From contig JACPOW010000011.1 in the NCBI GenBank assembly GCA_016191335.1, forward strand, positions 23,618 to 87,617: a stretch of DNA of 64,000 nucleotides, given 5' to 3'. The position numbers and the translations under genes are program-made. The notes beneath the pieces are model-generated. The model saw only the letters and a list, made by a program, of their open reading frames with translations. It was not told the origin of the DNA and ran no database searches. Each line of letters begins with the position of its first letter. Positions within the stretch are counted from its first letter, which is position 1. Of the stretch, positions 12,101 to 19,613 are shown piece by piece. Origin of the DNA: Elusimicrobiota bacterium. Its GTDB lineage: Bacteria > Elusimicrobiota > Elusimicrobia > UBA1565 > UBA9628.

Positions 12101-15100
12101 CGTCCATCCTCAATCCCAACGGGCCTCTCTTCAACGGAGGCATCGCCGTCGACGCCTCCGGCAACGCCTGGGTCTCGGGGGCCGAGGCCACCGGCCCCAA
12201 TCTCACCTTCCGCCACGGCCTCTGGAAGTTCGACGCGAACGCGGCCCTCGTCGCGGGTTATCCCGCTTACTTCCAGCGTACCGAAGGCGCTCTCAACGGC
12301 GTCCTCGACGGCGGTCTTGCGACCGCCATCGACCCCGCGGGCGATATCTGGTCGGCGGGCGTCAGCTCGAACCCCGTCACCGGACGCCTCGACCTGGCGT
12401 TATGGAAGCACGATCCCTCCGGCGCAATTCTCTCCGGCTTCCCCGTCTACCGCCCCGCCGCTTTCCTCGACATCCAAGGCGAGGGGGGTGCGGAACTCGG
12501 CATGACCATCAGCCCCGCTGGCACCGTCTGGGTCGCCGCCTCGCAAGCCTACCCGCCCTTCCAGGCCGCCGACATGGCGCTGCTGCGCTACGACCTCTCA
12601 GGCGTGCTCGTGTCCTCGAGTCTGTGGCACTCCGCAGACCAGTCCGTCGTCCAGGGCCGGGGCGTCGCGCTTGACCCCGCCGGAAATCCCTTCGTCATCG
12701 GCTCGCTGCGCCCTGGGTCGAACAACTCGCTGAATGCGTTGTGGAAGTACTCCGCCTCGGGAACCCTCGCAGCCGGCTACCCCAAGGCCATCGCCAACGG
12801 CGACGACCGTTCGCTCGCCGTCGACGGCGCCGCCACGCCCTGGATAGTCAATCAGGCTCGCCCCCAGGTCTTCGGCTCCACCTCAACCATCGCCGGCGCC
12901 TCCGGCCCCGGTTACTTCGCCACCGCCGGATTCTCGAATCTGTCTGGGACCCTCTCTTATCCCGCCGGCTTCGCCGCCGGCTCCACGGTCTCATTGGTCG
13001 TCTCTCGTGACGGCTTCGACAGCGATCCCGCCTTCTTCCCGCTCGTTGCTCCCGGCGGACCCAGCCTTCCGTACTCCGTCAGCCTATTGGCGCCCGCCAC
13101 TTATCAGATCCTCGCCTTTGTCGGCGTGGATCCCGAAAACCTCGCCCCCGGCACCCCCGTCGGCGTCTACGCCCATTACGCCGAGGTCGCGCTTACCACC
13201 GCCGCTCCCACGACCGGCGTCGACTTCGCTTTCTACATCGACACCACTCCGCCCGTCTCAGCGTTCAGCTTCGTCGCCGGCTCAACGCTCACGGCGCTTG
13301 CCACCATCCAAGGCACCGCCGCCGACGACACCGCCCTCATCGGCCCCATGCGCCTGGCCGCCCAGGACCTGGACAACGGCCTCTGGTGGGACGCATCCAA
13401 ACAGGACTGGGTCGTCAGCACCGGCCCGATCTACAAGCTCATCGGCGCCGGAAGCCTGCCCGGCCCGCTCGATTATCGCCGTTGGACCGTCGACGCCCGC
13501 GCCGGCTCGCCTCTGAGCGCCGACTACGGCTTCGGCGGCTTCAGCGACTTCCTGCCCTATGGGCACTCCTTCGCGCTCCACGAGAAGCAGATCGATATCG
13601 CGGGCAATGAGCAGTTTATCCCCGCGGTCAGCTCCTTCGTCTGGCGCGGCGCCAACGGCGCCTTCGGGCCGCCCGACGCCGTCGGCGACCTCTCCGTATT
13701 CAACGTCAGCTTCACTTCCGCTTCGCTCAGCTGGACCGCCCCGGGCGAGCACCAGAACATCGGCCAGGCGCTCGCCTACGACCTGCGCTACACCACCGCG
13801 GCGAACTACAACTTCTCGACTGAGTTCAGCTCATACACCGCCGCCGTCGGCCTGCCGGAGCCGCCTCCGGCGTACCAAAACTCGTCCTTCACCCTCACCG
13901 GACTGCTTCCCGGCAAGCGCTACTTCCTCGCGCTTAAGACCTTCAACCACGAAGGCGGCCTCAGCGGGCTCTCCAACGTCAGGCAGTTCGAGACCATCCC
14001 GTCTCAACTGACCTCGATCGCCGTGACGCCGTCCTCGGCATCCGTTCTCACGGGGACCACGGAGCAGTTTGCGGCTATCGGGTCATTCACCGACGGTTCT
14101 ACTCAGGCCGTCATCGCCGTCTGGTCGAGCGACGCGCCCACAGTGGCGACCGTCACGGCCTCAGGTCTCGTCACCGCGCTTGCGACCGGAACCGCTCAAA
14201 TCACCGCCTCATCGGGCTCCATCAACGGCCAAGCGGCCTTCACGGTGACAGCCCCTACGGAACCCGCCGACTCTATCGCGCCGGTCGTCTCGCTCGCCTT
14301 CTCGACGCCGAGCTTCACGGCTTCCGGCGGCCTAGTGACCATCGGAACGCAGGCCTTGGTCTCGCTGTACGCGGTGGACCCTTCGTCGGATACGCCCGTC
14401 TCGGGAGTAGCGCAGATCCTCTACGCGGTAGACTCGACGACGCCGAGCCTGGTTTACGCCGCTCCGTTCACCTTGGCGGCGGGCTCTCATACGGTCTACT
14501 TCTCGGCGACCGACGTTGCGGGCAACGCGTCCGCCGTCTCCTCGACGGCGCTGACGGCGTCCGAGAGCCCGTTCGTAGGCGCCTTCTCGCCTTCGAGCGG
14601 TCCGATCGGGATCGGCTATTCGTTGGGAGGCTTCGGCTTCGGGACGTATGGGGGAACCGCCACGCGGGTCAAGTTCGGCGTCAGCACGACTCCGGTGTCG
14701 GTGTGGAACGACGCGTCGATCATCGGCACGGTGCCGGGTCTGTCCACGGGGACCTATGCGGTCACGGTCGAGCGGCTGTCGGGCTCCACCTTGACGATCT
14801 CGTCCGCGGGAACGTATACGGTCACGCCGGTGATCCCGTCGCTGTCGATCACTTCCGGCCCTATCGGCCTGCCGTTCACGCTGACGGGAACCGGATTCGG
14901 GACCTACTCGGGCGCCAACTCGCGCGTGCTGTTCGCGGGGGCCACCGCGCCGATCTCGGTCTGGAACGACTCGACCATCCAGGGAACAATCCCCGGGGTT
15001 GCGGCCGGGACGACGACGGTGGTCGTCGAGCGGCAGACGACGGACGGGTTCGTGTCGGCCAGCGAGCCGCTGCCCTTCACGGTGACCGTACCGAGCATTA

Positions 15101-18100
15101 CGGCGCTCAGTCCGTCGTCGGCGCCGATCGGAGCCGCGTTCACGCTGACGGGTTTCTCGTTCGGCAATTACGCCGGGACGAACACGAACGTGCTGTTCGA
15201 CGGGGCGACCTCGCCGATCGCGGTGTGGAACGACAATACGATCACCGGCACCGTGCCCGGCGGCCTGGCCCCCGGTGCGCATGAATTGATCGTCGAGCGC
15301 CGCACGTCCGACGGAGGAGTCTCGCGCTCCGGCGGCGACGTTTTCATCGTGCAGGGCTTAGCACTCGCGACGATTGCTCCCTCCATCGGCGCCATCGGCA
15401 TACCGTTCACTTTGACGGGCACGGGCTTCGGCGCCTACTTGGGAGCCAACAGCCGGGTGAAGTTCGGAGTGAGCACGGCGGCGGTGTCGGTGTGGAACGA
15501 CACGACGATCTCGGGCACGGTGCCGACCTTGGCGACGGGCGCCTACACGGTCACCGTCGAGCGCCAGCAAGGGGCCGATGTATCGGTCAGCAACGCCTCG
15601 ACCTTCACCGTGATCGAGCTTTCGATCGCGTCGGTCGCGCCCTCGTCGGGTCCCATCGGCACGGTCTTCACGTTGTCGGGCGCGGGCTTCGGGCCTTACG
15701 CCGGGGTCAACACCTTCCTCCTGCTCGGCGGAGCGACCACGCCCATCACCGTGTGGAACGACACCACCATCACGGCCACGGTGCCCGGTCTCCTGACTCA
15801 AGGCGTCAAAGAACTCGTAGCGGTGCGCCGCAACACGGACGGAGGCTTGTCGGCCTCGAACACGGCCTATTTCGAGGTGACGGGCCTGAGCATCGCCGCG
15901 ATCTCTCCTTCCACCGGAGCGATCGGCATTCCGTTCACGATCACCGGCAGCGAGTTCGGCACCTACCTGGGGGCGAACTCGCGCGTGCGCTTCGGAGTCA
16001 GCACGGCGGCGATCTCGGTCTGGAACAATACGACGATTACGGGCACAGTGCCGACCTTGGCGACGGGCGCCTACGCGGTGACCGTCGAGCGCCAGCAAGG
16101 AGCCGACGTGTCGGTCAGCAACGCCTCCACCTTCACCGTGATAGAGCTTTCGATCGCCTCGGTGGCGCCCTCGTCCGGCCCCATCGGCACGGTCTTCACC
16201 TTGTCGGGCGAGGGTTTCGGGCCGTACGCCGGGGTCAACACCTTCCTCTTGCTCGGGGGGGCGACCACGCCCATCTCCGTGTGGAACGATACGACCATCA
16301 CGGCTACGATCCCCGGAGGTCTGACGCCGGGCGTGAAGGAACTCGTGGCCGCGCGCCGCAACACGGACGGCGGCCTGTCGATCTCGAACACGGCCTACCT
16401 CGAGGTGACGGGCATGAGCATCGCTTCGGTGTCGCCGTCCACCGGGCCCATCGGGGTTCCCTTCACGATCAAGGGCAGCCAGTTCGGCGTCTACCTTGGG
16501 GCCAACTCGCGCGTACGCTTCGGCGTGAGCACGGCGGCGGTGTCGGTGTGGAACGACACGACGATCTCGGGCACTTTGCCGGCCCTGGCCACGGGCACGC
16601 ACGCGGTCGTCGTCGAGCGCCAACAGGGAACGGACGTAACGCTGAGCGATTACTCCTCTTTCACGGTCACGGAGCTGGCCGTCGGAACGTTGACGCCCTC
16701 GTCCGGGCCCATCGGCGTGGCCTTCACAATCACGGGAGAGCATTTCGGGCCCTACGCGGGGACCAACACGCGCCTGCTCCTTGGCGGGACGACCGTGGCC
16801 GTCGCGGTGTGGAACGACACGACGATCACCGGCTCCGTGCCCAACCTCGAGGCCGGCAGCCAGCCTCTGTGGCTCGAGCGCAAGTCGGGTACGGGCGTGC
16901 AGTCGAGCGCCACCGCCTACTTCCTGGTGACGACGCCTGAGGTGGCGACGTTGGTTCCTTCGTCGGCGCCCATCGGCGCGCCTTTCTCGATTACCGGGAA
17001 CAACTTCGGCCCGTATGCCGGAACCAATACACGGGTCACGTTCAACGGCGTGTCCGCCCCGATCTCGGTGTGGAACGACCACGCGATCTCGGGCACGGTG
17101 CCCGGGGCCGTCTCGACCGGGCCCGCCGTGCTCGTCGTCGAGCGGGCGGCGGGGGCGGGCGTGTCGCAGAGCGCTACGCAGGCCTTCGAGGTCCTGCTCC
17201 CCGTCATCAGCACGGTCACGCCCGGCTTCGGCCCAGCGGGAACGGTCGTGACCTTGACCGGCCACGGCTTCGGCCCGTATGCGGGCACGGCGACCAAGCT
17301 CCTGGTGGGCGGCAGCACGGTGGCGGTGTCGGTGTGGAACGACACGACCATCCGCTGGACCGTAACAGCGGCATACCCCGACGGCGACTACGCCTTGGTG
17401 GTGCGGCGCACGCCCGTGGGGGGGACCGTGGACAGCGACTCGGCGACCTTCACGGTGGGAACGGGCTACAGCGGCGCCTCGTTCGGCTTCGCTTCGACGC
17501 TCTCCCTGGCGGCGCAGCCTGACGTCAACTTCGAGGGCGGCTTGAACCTGCCGGTCGACGAGGGCGGCCGCGTCGAAACGGCGTCCAAGGCCGCGGTGGA
17601 CGTGCCTCCGAACGCGCTGGAGGAGGACACGGAGATCACGCTCAAGCGCCTGCCCAAAGACGGCCTGCGCTCGGCCTCAGCCGAGGACGGCAAGAAGAGC
17701 GCGGCGGGCGAGGCCATCGAATTCGGCCCCGAGGGCACTCAATTCAACACGCCGGTGACTATCGAGCTCCCCTATGACCCTGCGCTTGTCGCCGACGAGC
17801 GCGCGCTGGCCGTCCACTATTTCAATCCACTGCGGCGCGCCTGGGAGGCCCTGCCGAGCGTCGTGGACCGCGCGCGCCGCGTCGTCAAGGCTCAGACCAC
17901 TCATTTCTCGATCTATCAGCCCATGGATCTGGCGCCGACCGTCGCCTCGCAGGACGAATTCGCCTTGCGTGACTTCTACGCCTTCCCAAATCCGTCACGC
18001 GACGGCTCGGCGGTCACCTTCCGCATCCAGACCGGCCTGGCCGACACGGTCGAGCTGCGAGTCTACGACCTGTCGGGTCGAAAGATCCACGCCTCGTCTG

Positions 18101-18276
18101 ACTTCACCTACCGCGGCGCGATCGACGATGGCAATGGCAAGGGCGCGCAGAACACCTACGATCATGTTTGGGGCGTCGGCGGCGTGGGCAGCGGGGTCTA
18201 CACCTATGTGATCAAGGCCAGCCGCGCGGGACATTCTCCAATCATCAAATCCGGCAAAGTGGGGGTAATCAAGTGA
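3103..18276 (+). CDS. Giant mosaic protein (~5057 aa): N-terminal membrane domain, zinc-phospholipase-C-like His-rich region, OmpL47/Ig-like repeats, beta-propeller repeats, IPT/TIG array, ZU5-like domain, FlgD/T9SS-like C-terminal domain
   Basis: Single open frame. HALHLATQDMFSPPHTHNDAHLD; many PSSGPIG..F.L.G..FG.YxG TIG motifs; GGRVETASKAAVDVPPNALEEDTEITL; C-terminal FPNPSRDGSAVTFRIQ...VYDLSGRKI. ATG at 3103 preferred over GTG at 3094. Confidence 0.8.
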   Translation: MIERLRNWFLKAPLGQAVLLAFVQAYGWLWIHAIFQFLLYGGGGGNGQDMGLGTSVPGIFWALVWGWVVCWPISRRIIGTSSIASYILADCIAPFTALPGLILIGAFGPAGSFKLFKATFTLLSLDILPEGRKGASLDHAFIFLGMFVSGLIGFYLTARKHKKASSVLKCWILTASLFAGFSKSSHAYDIPTHKTFLTERAAILLHKQHGQNHQELLDWKLTLMTGTDAEDSAAIQNALEHFYRPTDGVGLWSDARVPKPFDTSARNRLLGQSPLMRGENASPFFSDAVNQYKAGQKSAAYLLLGHALHLATQDMFSPPHTHNDAHLDINDRCYFGSFGFDPICPLNFAQNSFEGWTADNFARNTADPRATGAVVDPSAGNLVPTVADVGALLDHNAQTTYKSIRIAGTLNKNASNPANGPLGKMFPAFDPAANPNGMTYEVDSGKWGALFDANIPMHVWTIAGVGSMHESAGEQGDSLTDHWWKAENFSANDPGEYYYLENPKTAFPRQYNGVATSGESLAELWALGPRGRAPETAKGLMAQSQEASAGLMKRFAEFVDPLPPEIKIQDGLLNVIAANNSTNEPRPYITLTDPVSVAQPMPSGIYKAVITQVGGHYSSTQTFGGAPDGVLGPDIHTVTPHTFDHGTYIVTALDGLGNQTSQKFTISPFPPVGDLNVKNASTVIDPIAQTFTASLLVDLFDPAGIATATLTQTASPADIVTNLPVDSNVQGATARVNPVITVPETYTLSATDPAGNTPVNVEFDVSGRNYVSLFSFNSEGPATSAMTGLQSVPVPDQPSLLELQSGSAQGTYLSEVIPTYRPKYVFSGIEELLLGAVMTGASSGGGGSLTFPGQITTVSMGPRSSTAIAAQSRVEIRTADAAADLETGAFQTIALTAWQAVDNDCIWTFGSPCYQTIDQTPAAAFPLTLKKYHQVRVTMQNFGVPLCLDTNCSSACPPENTQCHSYANPTYTPKLDRVEAAGYSVALQKASRLTPGTNVTLTAPGASNVTLTIPTINRLGGLVAGHYIVPGPSDKSTLPLDQSVSIRNEADVTGPVKIKIDYGESVALTIEEAAGLTIIRTDPVTGLSAAIDAVVVSTPDHTVSGTFVFNGPGDFGAFQVQYPKIAPPALVASLNWVGDGPEFQILASPGDLAVASVPQSDPRVSAAIPAAATAGRSLISNVYQTQTSAAAFQPAGAVVFRYNSASPAMQSVIPASLKVYQLDATLGAFVLLSPQVLDQTAQSITVNVSTPGIYAIFGSPQSTLTPTSGVAGAPFTINGSGFGPFAGSSTRVRFGVAGSTAAVSLWSNTRIEASVPDISTGAYAVFVERQSSTTLTTLSAGTFTVIVPAVSSGPVLALAPRDGGTVNASTPTIVAAYASAVGVDTATVRLALDGVDVTSLAVVTSLSATFVPTEALAEGTHTVTAGVLDSEANAAASTATFLVDTIPPATTLSIGGQPAAAISTSVFTTAVFSLSAADAGSGVAETELFLDVDAASCDLSSYDPDAAPGSCANPFYDGPFTLAPGTHTVSFFSYDAADNDESLNALAVTAVAPAPPTLTLTPVDGSTVSTTMPMLAASYAAGDYALSTASVRLALDGVDVTTQAIITLSSATHVPQAALAQGTHTLTSSVSDVLGVTVNAASRFLIDTIAPATALQVNGLAASATSLTVISTDTIGFAAADAGSGVFETLYALDGASPAVFTSTFSLSAGTHTLAYHSADKAGNLESSADAFLTVLEIDTTPPSLALSPIDGSTINTPTPLLLALYADSGRGLNTASFQLSIDGIDVTTQSLVSLTSATFVPSAALAQGAHTVAASVADFAGNLSSATATFNIDSVPPLTSLVIGAPQFSSNTVFIAAVTPIGFTVSDEAQTSYAVDSGSFTVFSGTFTLSAEGEHLVQYFSTDFFGNVEAVQPSTMTVDATAPVSAFEVIGSSLEDSGRVVLSTDSVLSLSAADPVSGGVASGVGDILYSLDGGDPLSYAAPFSLSVGTHVVRFHAVDRVANAETVRTATVAVQERPFDVRPPRTTLAAGFPSYSSTTLYGANGTPFSLATADDALTVGDGTGKGAARSFLSIDAEAFALYAGTFPVVGEGSHSISFYSEDADGNSETAQSAAVGIDLTAPVTRVEVIGSSVTDAQGRVIVSTDTLLALIASDPVSAGIASGSGTIFYAVDAGTEAAYGAPFMLSAGTHTLYYRAQDRVANFEGLRSASFMAVAQDTTTAPSRVLNLAAFSTGYYSMRVLWTAPGDIGEFGQALAYDLRVATFPINDLNFVSATPVTAAPPQSFGFSEAAAFNAAEPGRFYYFALKTINHSGQVSPLSNVAQSYSGDFFAALDPDGRLWQLDANQNSLNLTRYLGTNDQSSSINDFLPWGSTSRALGFDADGGAYVFLTIGGAQQQDKPRAVLYTADSDGVFLSSRPFFAIGGQQSALNQAPGVNLAASVDVDGIVWVAGDAGGSGQNVGLWKVDASGLNLAGLSSGATAHAVLALGGGPVWMTGTDGELVFWRHDPASGDMTRYHWTNTLGAAGSGGRALVETVSGSVWIGGWANTAAGRKAALWRWENGVIELVATSTGVYSDEALGLDLDASGRFWLSGRAQVDGAGAISHAFWTYASGGGGSELALAGLDASVPTRLDFGVGNALSLARGQAWGIAGPSPFGTRSRTLGFGQLTGSVTYAPGFTGGKVAFFTSPTANFDSEVSLFTLLDAPAAGTSFDYTLEGLPAPATYYLAAVYDLSGTVTAGGENPAPGDPLGAALTPAFLPFGGAASVASIAMTPDTTDPTLALLSPVSGSTMTASLFTISGTAADEHLVGELKVALENLADGSWWNPQMSTFTAGGEPLYGIQVVRYGRADAFAWSVDMLTLRQAVVPGKSYRVHAQVSDVSGHSVSASASLVVISTEIPSISTRAASLAMSRDAAGNFWVVTQDFLEERPVEFTLRKYDATGFAVSSTTLPGATAEGSFGVAFDSAGNAWVGGSASGPNGAALALWKVDATGNVLLASTSILNPNGPLFNGGIAVDASGNAWVSGAEATGPNLTFRHGLWKFDANAALVAGYPAYFQRTEGALNGVLDGGLATAIDPAGDIWSAGVSSNPVTGRLDLALWKHDPSGAILSGFPVYRPAAFLDIQGEGGAELGMTISPAGTVWVAASQAYPPFQAADMALLRYDLSGVLVSSSLWHSADQSVVQGRGVALDPAGNPFVIGSLRPGSNNSLNALWKYSASGTLAAGYPKAIANGDDRSLAVDGAATPWIVNQARPQVFGSTSTIAGASGPGYFATAGFSNLSGTLSYPAGFAAGSTVSLVVSRDGFDSDPAFFPLVAPGGPSLPYSVSLLAPATYQILAFVGVDPENLAPGTPVGVYAHYAEVALTTAAPTTGVDFAFYIDTTPPVSAFSFVAGSTLTALATIQGTAADDTALIGPMRLAAQDLDNGLWWDASKQDWVVSTGPIYKLIGAGSLPGPLDYRRWTVDARAGSPLSADYGFGGFSDFLPYGHSFALHEKQIDIAGNEQFIPAVSSFVWRGANGAFGPPDAVGDLSVFNVSFTSASLSWTAPGEHQNIGQALAYDLRYTTAANYNFSTEFSSYTAAVGLPEPPPAYQNSSFTLTGLLPGKRYFLALKTFNHEGGLSGLSNVRQFETIPSQLTSIAVTPSSASVLTGTTEQFAAIGSFTDGSTQAVIAVWSSDAPTVATVTASGLVTALATGTAQITASSGSINGQAAFTVTAPTEPADSIAPVVSLAFSTPSFTASGGLVTIGTQALVSLYAVDPSSDTPVSGVAQILYAVDSTTPSLVYAAPFTLAAGSHTVYFSATDVAGNASAVSSTALTASESPFVGAFSPSSGPIGIGYSLGGFGFGTYGGTATRVKFGVSTTPVSVWNDASIIGTVPGLSTGTYAVTVERLSGSTLTISSAGTYTVTPVIPSLSITSGPIGLPFTLTGTGFGTYSGANSRVLFAGATAPISVWNDSTIQGTIPGVAAGTTTVVVERQTTDGFVSASEPLPFTVTVPSITALSPSSAPIGAAFTLTGFSFGNYAGTNTNVLFDGATSPIAVWNDNTITGTVPGGLAPGAHELIVERRTSDGGVSRSGGDVFIVQGLALATIAPSIGAIGIPFTLTGTGFGAYLGANSRVKFGVSTAAVSVWNDTTISGTVPTLATGAYTVTVERQQGADVSVSNASTFTVIELSIASVAPSSGPIGTVFTLSGAGFGPYAGVNTFLLLGGATTPITVWNDTTITATVPGLLTQGVKELVAVRRNTDGGLSASNTAYFEVTGLSIAAISPSTGAIGIPFTITGSEFGTYLGANSRVRFGVSTAAISVWNNTTITGTVPTLATGAYAVTVERQQGADVSVSNASTFTVIELSIASVAPSSGPIGTVFTLSGEGFGPYAGVNTFLLLGGATTPISVWNDTTITATIPGGLTPGVKELVAARRNTDGGLSISNTAYLEVTGMSIASVSPSTGPIGVPFTIKGSQFGVYLGANSRVRFGVSTAAVSVWNDTTISGTLPALATGTHAVVVERQQGTDVTLSDYSSFTVTELAVGTLTPSSGPIGVAFTITGEHFGPYAGTNTRLLLGGTTVAVAVWNDTTITGSVPNLEAGSQPLWLERKSGTGVQSSATAYFLVTTPEVATLVPSSAPIGAPFSITGNNFGPYAGTNTRVTFNGVSAPISVWNDHAISGTVPGAVSTGPAVLVVERAAGAGVSQSATQAFEVLLPVISTVTPGFGPAGTVVTLTGHGFGPYAGTATKLLVGGSTVAVSVWNDTTIRWTVTAAYPDGDYALVVRRTPVGGTVDSDSATFTVGTGYSGASFGFASTLSLAAQPDVNFEGGLNLPVDEGGRVETASKAAVDVPPNALEEDTEITLKRLPKDGLRSASAEDGKKSAAGEAIEFGPEGTQFNTPVTIELPYDPALVADERALAVHYFNPLRRAWEALPSVVDRARRVVKAQTTHFSIYQPMDLAPTVASQDEFALRDFYAFPNPSRDGSAVTFRIQTGLADTVELRVYDLSGRKIHASSDFTYRGAIDDGNGKGAQNTYDHVWGVGGVGSGVYTYVIKASRAGHSPIIKSGKVGVIK
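15358..16935 (+). repeat. Higher-order tandem repeat of TIG domain pairs (three units: 528, 528, 522 nt)
   Basis: Unit starts at 15358, 15886 and 16414; equivalent position of the next domain at 16936. Long near-identical protein stretches such as SIASVAPSSGPIGTVFTLSG.GFGPYAGVNTFLLLGGATTPI.VWNDTTITAT. Confidence 0.85.
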
Positions 18277-19172
18277 GGCTCCTGCTTTCGGCCGCCGCCG
18301 TCCTGCTCGCGGTCGCGGCGCGAGGCGCGGAAACCGCGTCCTACCTCGACATCGGCGTCGGGGCGCGCGGTCTGGGCATGGGCGGCGCTTACACGGCTCT
18401 GGCCGACGATGCGAACTCCGTTTATTGGAACCCGGCAGGCTTGGCGCGGCTCGAGAAGCGCGAGGTCACGGCGAGTCATACAGAGCTCGGCAACTCGACG
18501 CGCCACGACTTCCTGGCCTATGCGCACCCGACGAGCCAAGCTGTGCTGGCGGGAGCCTTCACCTACCTGAACCAAGGCTCCATCGCGGGGCGGGACGCGG
18601 CGGGGCGACAGACGGGGAGCTACGACGCCTCCGACGCGGCGGTCGCCTTCGCCGCGGGGCGCAAGACCGATCTCGTCGACCTCGGCTTGAGCGTCAAGTA
18701 CTTGCGCAGCCACATCGCCTCGACAGAGGCCCAGGGCTTGGCCGTGGACGCGGGCCTCAAGCGCGAGCTTCCGTCCGGTCCGGGCAAGTTCGTCCTGGGA
18801 GCGGCCCTGCGCAACATCGGGCCCGGCCTCGAGTACGGAGAGCAGCGCAACGACTTGCCTCTGCGCGCCGCCTTCGGCGGGGCCTACCGCTTCGCCGCGG
18901 GCCACGCGCTCGCCGTCGAGCTACAGGACGGCCCGCGTGGCGCGGGCTGGGAAGGCAGCGCCGGCGGCGAACTTAAGGCGTACGACGGCGTGTTCTTGCG
19001 CCTGGGGTACACGAGCAAGAGTTCGGCCGTCGAGGGCTCAGGCTTCGACGCGGCGCGCGGCCTGACTGTGGGCCTGGGGCTCAGGAAGGACGGCTTCGGC
19101 CTCGACTACGCCGCCCAGGCCGCGGGTGAACTCGGCAGCACGCACCGTTTCACGCTCTCGGCGCGGTTTTAA
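18273..19172 (+). CDS. PorV/UPF0164-like outer membrane beta-barrel protein
   Basis: GTG start overlaps the upstream stop. Signal peptide, then GVGARGLGMGGAYTALADDANSVYWNPAGLARL. Confidence 0.75.
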   Translation: MRLLLSAAAVLLAVAARGAETASYLDIGVGARGLGMGGAYTALADDANSVYWNPAGLARLEKREVTASHTELGNSTRHDFLAYAHPTSQAVLAGAFTYLNQGSIAGRDAAGRQTGSYDASDAAVAFAAGRKTDLVDLGLSVKYLRSHIASTEAQGLAVDAGLKRELPSGPGKFVLGAALRNIGPGLEYGEQRNDLPLRAAFGGAYRFAAGHALAVELQDGPRGAGWEGSAGGELKAYDGVFLRLGYTSKSSAVEGSGFDAARGLTVGLGLRKDGFGLDYAAQAAGELGSTHRFTLSARF

Positions 19173-19223
19173 ACGCGCGCAGAGGAGCAGGAAAATCTTC
19201 AGTCAAATTTTTGCACACAGGCC

Positions 19224-19475
19224 TCAGAAGAATCGTTTTACAGCGTCCTTGATCATATCCTCGGTCGCAAACGCAGGCGCCTTTGTGATTGTGAAGTATA
19301 TTTGTTGCCCATTCACATTGTAGGACCCCTCGATGTCGCCACTGACGGACCCCGAAGCGGTGCTCCCGGCAATCACAACCTTATGCTTGGACCTCGCGGC
19401 CTCTTGCTTCACTCGTTCCAAAGCTTTCGCCAAATCCGTTCCCGGCCAGAGATCAATGATGAAATTGAAAGCCAT
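19224..19475 (-). CDS. Small protein of unknown function (83 aa)
   Basis: Compact low-complexity-free ORF in an intergenic gap. Confidence 0.5.
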   Translation of the reverse strand: MAFNFIIDLWPGTDLAKALERVKQEAARSKHKVVIAGSTASGSVSGDIEGSYNVNGQQIYFTITKAPAFATEDMIKDAVKRFF

Positions 19476-19613
19476 GTATGCATTCTCCTCACAAATTGGC
19501 GGTGTGCTAGCGTTCGAATCGACTTTATTTTAGCACTCCTGCAAACGCTCTCGTTGGAGTCCTCGCCGCTAACGCCTTCGGCCCGATAGGCCTCAATGTT
19601 ATAAACTCACAAC

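Noticed and set aside
15358-17265. 635-aa minus-strand ORF over the TIG array
   Set aside because: Repetitive Arg-rich translation mirrors the repeated + strand codons; not credible coding.
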